A DNA stretch of 64,000 bases from Paramacrobiotus metropolitanus (taxonomy: Eukaryota > Tardigrada > Eutardigrada > Parachela > Macrobiotidae), in contig NW_026570261.1 of NCBI RefSeq assembly GCF_019649055.1, positions 744,001 to 808,000 of the forward strand. Reading direction: 5' to 3'. The notes beneath the pieces are model-generated. The model did not search any database and was not told the origin of the DNA. It worked only from the letters and a program-made list of their open reading frames with translations. How positions within the stretch are numbered: the first letter of the stretch is position 1; each line of letters starts with the position of its first letter. Positions 44,852 to 55,814 of this stretch are shown here, one piece after another. Made by a program: the position numbers and the translations under genes.

Positions 44852-47365
44852 ATGGGGATCAATGCATCAAACACGGCTGATACAGTGCAACATTTTGGCT
44901 GCACTATGCAGTACCGCTATTCCCATGCAGATTTAATTGGAAAGGGATCGTATGGCGCTGTTTACAAAGCCAGAGTTGTAAAACGTGGCGATTATCTTGG
45001 AGGAAATTTGGTAGCGGTGAAAGTTATGCAAATCTGTATTCCTCGTGAAAATTCTGATCCTGAAAGCTTGCTGAAAGTCGCTCAAAGGCTGAAGAAAATC
45101 ACCGAACTCACCCACGAGAATCTCGTTGCTTATCATAAAGTGTCCATCATTAAAGCTTCGATCGGAGCCACCGTCGAACTCGCAATGAATTATCACGAAG
45201 GTAACTTTTACGCTTTGCTATTGCAGGTTAGGAATTCCTTATCTGTCAGAACTGAATATTTATTCAGGTTAGCCTTTCAGGGGATCTAAGGTTGTTCCTG
45301 AGCGAAGCCCAACAAAACAAAAATCTGTTAAATAGTTATAAAAAGTTGGCCCAGTACGTGGCATGCATAGCTCGAGGACTGGACTTCCTGCATCAGAATG
45401 GAATAATTCATGGGGACCTGAAACCCGAAAATATCCTAGTCGATGTCGCGGAAGATGGTCGCAAAACACTGTTGATCAGTGATCTAGATGACATAATTCA
45501 AATGCGGGAAAGCGCAACCTGTTCTGCTGACATTACGCAGTTACGCGGCACGCCGCGCTATATGTCCCCGGAAATGCTGAAAAAATTTGCCCAGCAAGCA
45601 ACAGAGACACCTGGACCAATGACCGATCTTTGGAGTTTTGGATGCATAATTCTGGAGATGAATCAAGTATTAAGTTGCTTGCAAAAAGATAACTACAATA
45701 TTAAGTGGCCTCAAACACGACTCGTCAAAGATGGGATTATTGTATGGGATTTTCTTACGGATGCCCAATATGTTGTAAAGATAATCGATGGTTACGTGCC
45801 GTTTGTCAGCAACGACAATGCGCTATATTTATCCGATCTTATCCAAAAGTGTTTGCAGCCGATTGCTTCTAACAGAATAGCCTTAAAGCAAGTACTGAAG
45901 GAGCTGCGCATAAAACACTTGATAGCGTTTTTCTTTTTTCCTTATGGTTCTCAATTGATTTTATTCGATCCTGCAACTCATTCTTTATACACACTAAAAA
46001 GGGTCCCTATACGATCAAGATTCGTTGGCTTCGCTGTAGTGTCTAGGCGGCAAACTGCAGAAAAAGAAATCGTATTCTTTCAACGGCTACGCCATCCAAA
46101 CGGCCGCATTGTGAAGTTGCGTCTTTGGAATGTAGGCGAAGGAACGTGGCGTGAAATAACGCCTCCCGAGGACGTACGTCTTGACCAACGCTTGATGGTG
46201 GTGAACGGCAAATGTTATTTCTGGGACCACAACGGCCATTTCACTGTAATGGATACTTACACTGGAGGGATTGTATCTAGGAACAGCTCGAATGCGGAAA
46301 TAAGGTACTTCGGTTTTTCTCATATTTCGTTCACTTTGAGCATCCGAATTCTTATTTTGGTCACCGGTCAGTGACGTCAGATAGACCTCCACGTGGCGCG
46401 CTACACGAATAACTGCTGCTCGCACAACGTGCTTTTTGCTTTCTTTTTCACTGGTCTGAAGTCACCAAAACAAAGTTGAAAAGGTTAGAATCAGAAATTT
46501 GTAAACGTGAGGAGGGGTTCTTTTACATTGCACCCGGTCCAAATTTGTGTTCTTCGTTTAGTTCTTTATATGAAAGTTTTTTCAAGTTCATACTTCGGAA
46601 TTCATGAGTGAAATTTATACGATCAAAACTATTCGTTTCTAGTATTTTTGTTTGTCAGAAAATTTTAACACCAGGGTAACGAATATGGAAAAAGTATACT
46701 TGAAGTGACCGAAATATGAGAAAAACCGACGTATACGGCAACGGGTAAAACTTGCTTACAAGTTAGTCTTTCCTGGGACGCTATTACCGTAGCTGATTAC
46801 CGTATTCTCCAAATGACTTTTCCATTATAGCGCTGACTTTTCCCTCTCAGCAGTGGCGATTTGTGGTGAGCGGATATTTTGTGCCACACCGTCCAGCTTG
46901 CACCGATACGATACGGTTAGAGACGAATGGCAATCCTTACAAAAGTTGCCAAATCGGCGAACGGACTTTGCAATGGCTGTGGTCAATGGGTACGTTTACA
47001 TTATGGGCGGACTTATGGATGCAGCGGTTTCCAGTGCATCAGCTGACTGCATTCGTGTGGACGTGGAAAGGGGCACATGGGAAGCGATAGCCTCATTACA
47101 GCAGCCGCGATATCGCCATGCTGCTTGCGTTATTAAGGATCGAATTTATATTTGTGGCGGCAGCCACTCTACGAAAGCACATGCGCTTACCATAGAGTTT
47201 TACGATACCAAGGCTAATGTAGAATGGTTAACCGTCAATCTGTCGGAAAAGGACATCGACCTCTTGGACGTGGCGTCCAAATGCAGTCACCCATGGGAAG
47301 TTATTAACGCTATGTCGATTTGGCTGGATGGGGACGTTGCTCCAGACGCTCAAATTACTCAATAG
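44852..47365 (+). CDS. Ser/Thr kinase-kelch fusion protein (intact)
   Basis: Three exons (44852-45200, 45281-46304, 46831-47365) are in matching phase and give 635 residues. It begins MGINASN, with Gly2 and Ser6 compatible with N-myristoylation. Kinase motifs: IGKGSYGAVYKA, VAVKVM, HGDLKPEN, SDLDDII (DLD in place of DFG), RGTPRYMSPEML, TDLWSFGCIIL. An intermediate domain follows (LILFDPATHSLYTL, VKLRLWNVGEGTW, GKCYFWDHNG). The kelch exon then has RIFCATPSSLHRYDT, DFAMAVVNGYVYIMGG and QPRYRHAACVIKDRIYICGG. Exon 3 joins at an intron position also used in the genes at 30.3 and 33.1 kb but absent from the gene at 37.9 kb. The catalytic Lys and Asp are kept. The role is unknown beyond probable phosphotransfer with kelch docking. 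Confidence 0.85.
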
Positions 47366-48195
47366 ACCAAGCTTTTTAACGTGCGCTTCGCAGACCCGTA
47401 TTAATACGGCTACGTCTATGACCTTTACGATAAACTGCAACAACGCTGGTTAAGTCGTTTGATACTGTATTGCCGTACTCTGCACAGATCGTAAAGTGAG
47501 AATAAATTATTGCTTTCTGCTATAAGCACACTGGCACAAAATTAGACCGTCTAGTCACATGCCAGTGCATACAGTTCAAACCATTTCCGGAGCTTTGGCC
47601 ACTTTTCAACCAGCAATCACTCCTAATGCAGAAACCAACAAATTAAGAAAGTCGGGTTACTGTCACAAGCCTCACAACCACAGGGAAAAGCTCAGTCGCA
47701 TTTGAAAGTTTTTGCTCAAATCCGATTATCCAATGCCCAGCAACAGCTGCCAAGCCCAGACTACAGTTTTTACTACAGATTTTTCAACCGTCCAGCTCAT
47801 GTTACGATACGGAAGCTGCGTATTGATTCGTCCAAATGGACAAAGTGGCACTATGTCCCTCATACACGGCACGAAATAAACCATTTTTCGAGTGATAAAA
47901 ACTAAAAAGCCTGGAGCGATACCGGCCGATGATATTTTGATGTTTTTTCATGTTGATTTTGTTAAGCGAGGCAGCATAACTGGCGGCTCGGTTTCCCCGC
48001 TAATGTACATTGTTTTGACATGTGCAACGCGAACAGCATCATTTAGAAGAACTACGGCTTTTTCCCAAACGGAATAACTTCTGCGATAAAACCTCGCGCT
48101 GGTGCCGTTTTTCGGTTAGACAGTTACCCTGAACTAAAGTTTGCGCTTCGCCTTACACCAAACACTAATCATCTGTGATTCTGTATCCTTCTGCC
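47366..48195. other. Intergenic
   Basis: No gene is supported. It contains the 3' flank of the kinase-kelch gene, with AATAAA at about 47501. ORFs are 67 codons or shorter and unrecognised. Confidence 0.4.
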
Positions 48196-48306
48196 ATGTG
48201 GAAAGTAATCGTCCTCGTCGCCATCCTACTTGTTACCGTCCATGCCGGACTTGTTGACCAACTACGTCCGGCTTTAATCGAAGTTGATGCAGAAGTCGGT
48301 GGCTAG
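48196..48306 (+). CDS. Small secreted peptide candidate (36 aa)
   Basis: ATG at 48196 begins MWKVIVLVAILLVTVHA, a textbook signal peptide (basic residue, hydrophobic core, small residues at the VHA cleavage point). About 19 residues follow, mainly acidic, to TAG at 48304. Too short for most ORF callers, it may be a genuine micropeptide. It may also be the first exon of a gene: GTCGGTGGC near its end could hide a donor. Or it may be a leftover signal-peptide exon of the surrounding secreted families. Kozak context (gccATGT) is moderate. Confidence 0.4.
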   Translation: MWKVIVLVAILLVTVHAGLVDQLRPALIEVDAEVGG

Positions 48307-48864
48307 TATGCCGCATTTGGCCCCTTCATCGTAAAACTGGAGTTTTTCGGTTACGGTTTTTCGGGTAATTAATTATATTAATGTTCCCAGACTTAAAGTC
48401 CCCTTGGGGTTGTCTGCTCTTGTGCCGTAATAATAATAATAATAATTAAATTACGGTGTTGTGGTGGTATAACACAATTGGGATACACAACTGCTACAAA
48501 AATGCATTGCAGGGTTTAACCTTTCATTTACCCACCCAATCCTTGCGGTAATAACATCAACCTACTGGGCCTGCGCAATCCGGCTCCAGGCAACCCGTGC
48601 GCTAATCGTCCGCTTCCTAGGCTGCGTATGATTGTGACAAGCAACTGACCGGTAACTACAGTGTCATTCATCACTAAGGTATTCCATTATACTGTATTAC
48701 AGTCTCCGTAGTTTTGACCAGTTGTTATGTTTCATGGATAGCTTCGGTATAAATCAGATTCTTTACCTTTACATTTGATCATATACAAGTTCTTAGGGTT
48801 ATAATCTGCACAATCTTCATTGATTATCTAAACTTTATCAGTTTCGCTTCTAATTTTCTTCACT
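48307..48864. other. Intergenic with (TAA)n-tailed repeat end
   Basis: No gene is seen. TGTCTGCTCTTGTGCCG followed by (TAA)7 at 48411-48448 matches TGTCTGCTCTTATGCCGCC plus (ATA)n at 21569-21600. This suggests a shared 3' tail of a non-LTR or SINE-type element. Confidence 0.4.
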
Positions 48865-49696
48865 TCAGCCCAGAGTCGCTAGGTTTTTGAGGAAATCAAC
48901 AAAAATTAACCGACAGGACAAACTACCAGCAGTAATAAACACTAAGATCAAAGCTTCACTCTCTTCCGGATCAGAAGTCGAGACAGTTAAGCCGTTCCGC
49001 GCGTCACACACCACGTTAACCACATCCGCTGAAGTCTCCGCAAGCGTTTGAAAGGGATGATGCAGAATCCACTCGTGCGCCTGGCCAAGTATGCGGCGAC
49101 ATTTCAGGGTGTTATCACAGCGGAGTTCTACGCGCAAAGCCTCCGACCGATCGAAATCCGTATCGGAAAATGTAAGATTGCCGCGTATGCAACGGACAGC
49201 GATGGTCGTTGCAGCATTCGCGGGAGGTGCTGAGGTGACTTCCCGGATCTTCTTTGTAGTGGGAGTGGTCGACAACTTGGGTATCGTCTGCAGCGCGACG
49301 CAGACGGCCGTCTGGTTCATGGCGCACAGACTGTATAGATCACTCTGCACCGTCAACCAGGTCGCCGCCCGTAACACCAACTGGTTTGCCTTCACAAATG
49401 CCTCCACATCGAAACGACAGCGGCCGGTGTACTTCAACGGGCAGGCATCCGATTTATTTCCGAAGTCTGTTGTTTCAACGTCACTCGAGAGGGTCTGCTC
49501 ATACAGGAGGAAGTAGAGACGGCGAGCAGACTGCGGCAATGAAAAGGGTTCCACGTAAGACAGTTTGACGTTGGCCAGATCCACGGTGGACATCTCGTCA
49601 AAGTTGGTGTAAAGCCAGTTGATGAAAGGACGCGAGGGCGTGGCCAGGGTAGCGTCAGGGAATGCAGGGTCGGCCAACAGCAGGGTGTATTTTCGC
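48865..49696 (-). CDS. Extracellular/membrane protein of the local leucine-rich-like family, C-terminal exon
   Basis: This is about 275 codons after a likely acceptor (CCTTACAG, 49697) and has no ATG at its head, so 5' exons are missing. The order of features parallels the gene at 40847: FPDATLATPSRPF, VEPFSLPQSARRLYFLLYEQ, a cysteine block (CPLKYTGRCRFD), WLTVQSDLYSLC. A Thr/Pro-rich stretch (LSTTPTTKK) and a second cysteine block (VRCIRGNLTF, LRCDNTLKCRRI) follow. It ends with a hydrophobic segment ALILVFITAGSLSC near the C-terminus, compatible with a membrane or GPI anchor. Function is not recognised. Codon use and composition are like its neighbours. Confidence 0.5.
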
Positions 49697-50498
49697 TCTG
49701 TAAGGTTTTCAGTACGAATACAGCAGATCTAATAAGCAGTGCAGCTTCTTTTACCTATCTTATGTTACCGTCATTTTTCCAGCGGACTACCGTCTTTTCT
49801 AGCGTGATAAAAGGTCGATTGCGGAATGTGGAGGCGTTGAAGACCTGGTCAGCCAGCGGGCTGATATCTGAAGCTGAAAGTCTATAAAATTTAACAAATG
49901 TACACAGTAACGCAGAAGTAATCCAGGTAGTGAGACAGCGGAAGAACTAGGGTAGTACAGCATGAAGTAAGTAGTCATACAAATCGCTACCAGCCGCACA
50001 TGCATAAGCGGGTTTACCCGGAAGAAGCGTTTTGACAGCAGGTCGCCACAGTGAAGGGGCTACTGGTAAAGGTCACTTTTAGGACAGTGTCGATCGTTGC
50101 GAAATCTTTGGAACCAAATGGCAGATTTAAAAGCCGGAAAGCTATCAAAGGAAACACTGGTGCTGGTTGTCCTGTTCGAATATGTTGCAAAAAGCTAGCA
50201 GCACAAGAATTTTTGCTTTACCGTCAGCGATGAGGGTAATGCAGTAATCCGCGCCGCCTGGTTTTTCTTCACTGGTGGCAACATGTTGCACCGACCACGA
50301 GTCGCGCTTCACTTGCATCCAGTTGACAGCAATCGGTCCTACATCCATGCAGCAATAAATAACCGCTACATGCATGGCAAAGTTGTCGGTAACTTTATGC
50401 ACGTGTATCACATCGTTAACTGTACGAGTACTTTAGACGGCTTTCTGGATTATGTATTAACAAATTGTGTTGTATTGTATGGTACAACTACCGGTATA
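49697..50498. other. Intergenic or unresolved 5' exons
   Basis: No clear ORF is seen. The missing 5' exon(s) of the minus-strand gene at 48865-49696 should lie here but could not be recognised. The 3' flank of the PEBP-like gene begins at 50498. Confidence 0.35.
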
Positions 50499-51580
50499 TT
50501 AATTATTCCATTTTTGTTTTGTATGATCAATGATCACGTTCCGGTGTAATGTAAAGCGGAGAATACTCATGCTGGTACCGGTTAGGGCGTGGTCAGCGGC
50601 AAATTTGTCGAGTGTAAGGAGCTTGCCGACGCCTTGGTTCTTCAACGACATCAGCACCATCGGCTCCAACATGTAGTCCTTTTCCGTTTGCTTGTAGACG
50701 AAGAACATGAAAGTGTTGGTAATGTTGCGAAAGGTATACGGTGGGCGGTATGCAATTATGTCCTAGATCGGCAGTGAAAACAAGTTTCACTGTAGTACAT
50801 ATACGTAGGTTTTTTATGATTTATGTTCATTTAATTTTACGTTTGACCGGTACAGCATTACAGTAGGTTCTGGGTATTACAGTGACAGTAGAACCAAGTA
50901 ATATCCAGTTTACCTTGATTTCGGGATAGTCGATGAAAAGTCCATGAACGAAACCGTATGTGGCATCCACAACAATTATCGTGTAGTACGTGTTGGGATC
51001 TGTCCTCAATTCAAAAGCGGGCTTAATCCGCAAATAAACTGGCTCGGTGGAAGCCATATCCGGGTTCACGTCGGTGGTGCGCGCTTTCGCCGTGTACGTT
51101 CCACCGCAGGCGTTGTACGTTCCTACAGCGGTTTTGTTTATTACCACAACATTGCAAAAGACTGGCTAGAGAAAATAAAAAATGGGTTGCCAGGACCTTA
51201 ATCTGATACAGGTACGCTGCAAGTTTGCACTTGTCTTGTGGCTCACCTGCGCTGGTTTCGTACGTGACGGTCAGCAATCGATCAATTGCGCCGGCGTCGA
51301 TTCCTTCCGGGAATAACCGGGATGCAATGGTGTACTTGCGAGTATTCTCATCGCCGACAAAACAGTTGACATCGTCCGGATTATTCTGTGCCGTATTGTT
51401 GCAGACGGCGTCCAGGCTTTTTCCGAAGAAGAACTGGTTGTCATCGAATAGGGCGTCGGAGATGCGATGGAGGCAGGATGAGGGACTAATCAGGCGGTTT
51501 ACCGGCAGACAGGGACGGGAGGTTTGGCAACGGGCGGGAATCGGCCAAAATACTACGAAATCACGATGAAATGTTACATA
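50499..51580 (-). CDS. Divergent phosphatidylethanolamine-binding protein (PEBP)-like
   Basis: Three exons are readable on the minus strand (about 51580-51247, 51161-50914, 50762-50499) with GT/AG sites and matching phases. The N-terminal part has SLDAVCNNT and LLTVTYETS. Exon 2 has TDPNTYYTIIVVDATYGFVHGL, which aligns with the PEBP core '...YYTLVMVDPDAP...HW'. Exon 3 has GP-less DIIAYRPPYTF followed by FMFFVYKQTEK, matching the PEBP 'Y.gP.Pp....HRY.F.lykQ' block, then a typical LDKFAADHAL end. The canonical DPDAP and HW ligand-site residues are replaced (VDATYG, VHG), so classic phospholipid-head binding is doubtful. The first exon starts with a hydrophobic FVVFWPIPA, perhaps the tail of a signal peptide. 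The true start lies upstream. Confidence 0.65.
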
Positions 51581-52933
51581 AACTGAAGTGATCTAACGGT
51601 TAACCCCATCGCCATGAGAAATTAGTTCAAGCGCAATACATTTCAACAGCAAAACTGAGCGCAAAAAATGAACCAAATAAGTTGTTAATGGTAGATAGCT
51701 TGTAAGCGGCGATTTTGTCTAAAACATGCAACGCGGTGAACGCACCCAGTACAGAGCACAACACAGTATATAAACTATATATCCAATGGGAATCCATGTT
51801 GTATTTGCCGAAAAATCGGATAATATTCAAATTCAGTCGATTCTGATGCAACGTTTACTGTGCGTAAAGTGCACAATCCTGGAATCTATATTTTGACGCG
51901 GTGATCTTTTCAAACTGCGCTTAGACCTCGGCCGTCTACCAAAAATTCCCAGCAAGTCAAGCTGGCGCAAGGCCCGTCACAGTAACTGAAGCACAGAACT
52001 GGCTATAATGGGGAATGCCACGGCTGAACCAACGAGTGCAAGAGTCATTTCCCCACGCTATACGTTGCCGGTTAAAAGAATCTCAAGTCTGGATTTACCA
52101 TTCGCTGTACAAAACATACCGGTGGTTTTTGAGGTTGTCGCAAGCGAAGAATTCCGCCTAAAGCTGTTGAAAGTTAATAATCCAGAATTACCGGTTAAAA
52201 AAAGTGCAGTTGTAACTGCGATCGTTTTCCGTTTTGAAGAGAAGCGGCCTCCTCATCCACCCGCACACGGATGGCTGCTTCCCTGTTCATATGCTTTTCT
52301 GGCTCAAGTTCTGGTGGTGGCACACTTTTGTCTGCCTGATCTGATGATCGTTTGGTTACACTTCCAATGTCAGCCAGCCGACAGCCTTCTGCCGCTCGCA
52401 TTTTGGCTTATTCGTACTAAATATATTTTGTATCATGCCGCACACTTTTGGCCGGCGTTATTACGTTGTACATTGGAAAATCTAAGAACCATATTCTGAA
52501 ATGACATTCACCAGTCAGCTGTTTTGGGTTTCTGGAAAGAAGCCGGTTAGATAGTTTGGAAAATAGTTTGCTGGTCCAGAAGAAACCGCCTCAAGTTTTG
52601 GCTGCCCATTTTTTTAAGCCTTTTAAATCGCAGAATCACTCAATTAATATCAATTTTTACCCGGACGACTGCGTTAACAGCAACTACCAAAATTTAATCA
52701 CTGACTACAACCGGTCAACTGTGGCTGCGAGAAAAATGCACGGCTGATTGATGATAATTGCATCTGCATGTAATACGATGATAGAGTGACGGTTCTGGAT
52801 ATCAGCCCATCCCTTGCTCCAGCTGCCTCTACTTTCAGCAAGTCAAGTTGTAATGAAAAATTCGAACGATATTGCAAATTCGCACGATATTGTAAATTAC
52901 TCCAGTTTAGTAACTAAAAACTAAGTGAGCAGT
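51581..52933. other. Intergenic, possible unassigned exons
   Basis: Two overlapping open stretches exist on opposite strands: plus 52008-52499 starting MGNATAEPT, and minus 52401-52195, hydrophilic. Neither resembles a known family and only one, if any, can be real. No other feature is seen. Confidence 0.3.
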
Positions 52934-53285
52934 CAACACTCTGGTTCTGCCGGAAATATGCTTGGCGCGCCTAAGGCATCTTGGGCGAGAGGTAGTCTCC
53001 TTACCGGAACGCTTCCCCTTCAACCTTGTCATCGACTAGGAACGGCTTCTCCTCCAAAAACTGACGGAACCAAGGGAAGGAGCATTCGCAGTATATGACT
53101 AACGGCACGGCGACCAACAGCAGGGAATTTCTGCCGAATTTGCCAGAATGGCGAAAGAGATTTGCCATGATTGCGGTGGACAGGCACTTATACATCCTGG
53201 GTGGTATATATTTCTGCTGCTAACGTTGGGACGATTTCCACGGCAGACTGCATTCGTTTTCGGCTTAATTTACACTAAACTAAGC
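52934..53285. pseudogene. Chimeric remnant: leucine-rich-like gene end joined to kelch fragment
   Basis: The minus strand of 52934-53090 matches the C-terminal block of the gene at 40847 (FPWFRQFLEEKPFL..DKVEGEAFR, then GDYLSPKMP and YFRQNQSV) with at least two stops. Directly abutting on the plus strand, 53127-53285 encodes a kelch piece (PEWRKRFAMIAVDRHLYILGG, then after a frame change VGTISTADCIRF). It is closest to the fragment at 42827-43320. The two families also sit next to each other at 40.8-43.3 kb, so this looks like a duplicated and decayed copy of that neighbourhood. Confidence 0.6.
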
Positions 53286-54675
53286 CAATTCAGAGGATAA
53301 AATTCTAACAAAACAAAAAACAGTAACCAGCTGCCATGAAGGTGTTCAGAGAAATCTGGAAACCAGTATCATAAGTAGAACATCAAACTGAATGGGGACT
53401 ACGGTGCTTCAATAAAAATCCAAAGTGGTTCCAAACAGGAATTCCAGCCACAGAGCAACCTACAAGGCAAACGCAGAGGACATTCAAAATACTGGAAATA
53501 TTATTTCTGACGTAGAACAAAATTGTTTAAGAACACCAACTTCTGTCTCTTTTGAATTTACTAACTGTGCAAGCAAACTGGACTCACTGTTCAGAGATTT
53601 ATGAAGAGAACTTCCCAGATTTGATTAGAAATGTAAATTATGTAATGATGGGAATCCCTGCAAGTAAAATAAAATACAACTGCTGGAGAACGGAATTCAT
53701 GTGTGGGCTGCGCACAAGTAATTTTTCACCGAGACATTACTGTTATTGAAAATGCACTTATAGGGTTTTAGCGATGATCAGCCATTGCTCTGATCATAAG
53801 CCAGATTACAATCGTATGACAGGAATTCCCGCAGGATAACGGAACGATTACTGAAAAAAAATTTACCTAAAAATTGATTGAAGCATGGTTTCGAAAAACG
53901 GGCTTTCGTGATCGTCGAAGTTTTCAGGTATTATCACAGGAGGTTGCTGCTTTTCCACAAGCGCGGTCCCGTTTTGCTGAAGAGGCTTGTCGAATAAAAT
54001 TTAACGTTATTAAAGACGAACTGATCATGACAGGAATTCCCGAATAATCATAATAAACCGCACAAATTCCAATTCCATAACGTTACGAAACGACAGCTAG
54101 CAAGTATAACGTCAGAAACCACTTTGTGTGGTTTTTCTGTTTGAAAATTTAAAGTTCGTCATTTAAAAGCAGACTGCACGTGCAGACGTTAGAATTATAG
54201 CACTGGTTGCTACGGGACTGTATGTCAGTGTACCAGACTGTACATACAAATGTTCAAGTGGGCTGTACAGGGCAGCCCGCTCGTCTGCAAGCCAATGGGA
54301 ATTACAGAAACAAATAGGCTGCGGCATAGTCAACCGCATAGTATGTCGCATGCTATGCCGTAGACTACCTATCTGGTATGCGCCAAGTCGAAATTTTGGC
54401 GTAAGCTCGACTTTCGTGTGAGGATGCATGTAGAAGATGTGCACAATAAGGAAAGGAGACACACTCAGGCAGCAGATCCGGGAAAGAGTAATGCATGCAA
54501 GTCGGTCATGATGGGGTGCGCGTTGACGGATAAATGATGAACCTTTGCCTAAAACAATTGAACGGACGCGATGAATCCGTGTCAAAGGAAAACTCAAAGG
54601 CAGTATGCGGCAAAAAGTAAGCAGAATAACCCATCCAGGAACTACGTAGAAGACAGAGGTCATACGGAATCGAGG
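53286..54675. other. Intergenic
   Basis: No gene is supported. A 166-codon minus ORF (54163-54663) has no family resemblance. It overlaps imperfect inverted repeats around GCATAGTATGTCGCATGCTATGC (54330-54360, in parts). Confidence 0.35.
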
Positions 54676-55814
54676 TCACTTTGCGCTGGAAGCCGGTTGT
54701 TCGGTGCAGGCGGTGGCGCGATGGTCTTTCCGGCAGAATTCGCAGATGTGTGGATACCGACAAGGGACGTCCCGGCAAGGTCTGTGTTCGTTGAAATTAA
54801 AGCAGCAGTAGTTCGGAAAGGGAGGTTCCCGGGTGCTTAAATGCTTGGCCTGAACCAAATTTACCTTAGTCTGCAAAACTTGAGAACCCGAGGTACGGCG
54901 GGAATCCGCCGAAAAATACCCATCAACCGTGCAGTCGCGACGCGAGGTGTCAGAAAGGTCAAACTTCTCAATCTCGGCTTCTTCACGGAATTCACAATCA
55001 AACGCAACAACAGCTTCGTCGTCATACATACAGCGTTTACGAGACAAGTAAACGTGGTATTCCAGGAATTCAAAGAGTACTGGTAAGGCGTTGGTCTTCC
55101 GTGCGAGGTCTAAGACGGCCATAATGTTGCCGGCAAATAGTTCATCGCACGAAATTTCATGCGGCTCAACGTCTTTAGCAGCCTTGTGAGCTGCCTTCAC
55201 GAAAGGAAGCGTATGCGGTCGGGGAAGGTTACGGGCTAAAAGGGACGTGCGGGTGCCGTTAGTGGAACTGCGGTGCGTGCTCGACGGGCTGCCGGAACTT
55301 TCGTCATCCGAGGCTGACTGGCGGACTTTGTCGGTGCGCGTTGGTAGACGGCTCCGACGGAGAGGACCATTAACAGTGGAGGCGGTAGCAGGAGAAGAGT
55401 TGACCACGTGCTCCAGTACAAAGATCTCGAGCTGGTTGCGGTCGCGGATGCCGGTGATAAAGGTCAGGTTCTCGGGGAATTTCTCGGGTTCTCGAGGACT
55501 TTCCCCAGCAAATTAACATCGTCGATGGAGTTGTATCCGTTGTCGAAAAGCTGTGAAACCGACGCCGCGGAAATTCCGATAGCTGTAGCCAGGTCTGAGG
55601 GTGAGTCACCTTTACCTGCTGCAGCTTCGGTTTCCGATTCCAAAGGTTCATCTGGGTGGAGTAAATCATAAAGCCGCTGAACAAGAGCTGGTTTCAGCTC
55701 GTCAAAAACTTGCTCGCCTTCAACTTCGACAATGAGCTGCTTGATCTCTGGAAGGTTCAAGCGGCCCAGTTGCTTCAGACTGAACGTGCGAGCTTGTTCG
55801 AGAGTCACGGACAT
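54676..55814 (-). pseudogene. Gag-like ORF of a retroelement, frameshifted
   Basis: It begins with ATG at 55814. Residues 15-50 form a SAP-like helix pair (LNLPEIKQLIVEVEGEQVF...LVQRLYDLL). A frame change occurs near 55490, where one frame ends (stop 55464) and the other carries on with FPENLTFITGIRDRNQ. A Ser/Arg-rich linker follows, then a C-terminal Cys/His cluster: CCFNFNEHRPC..VPCRYPHICEFCRKDHRATAC. Such FN...C.Y.H.C..C...H....C clusters occur in the first ORF of DIRS/Ngaro-type retroelements. That assignment is from memory of the family pattern and moderate. No reverse transcriptase or recombinase follows downstream, so the element is truncated. Sequence 55860-56060 upstream recurs inverted at 40020-40230 and may be its terminal repeat or 5' leader. 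Confidence 0.55.

Noticed and set aside
52008-52499. 163-codon plus-strand ORF starting MGNATAEPT
   Set aside because: The second half is hydrophobic low-similarity sequence and the opposite strand is equally open. There is no paralogue, so I could not support it as a gene.
54163-54663. 166-codon minus ORF downstream of the gag-like gene as its polymerase
   Set aside because: No reverse transcriptase, RNase H or recombinase motif is visible, and the composition is not protein-like.
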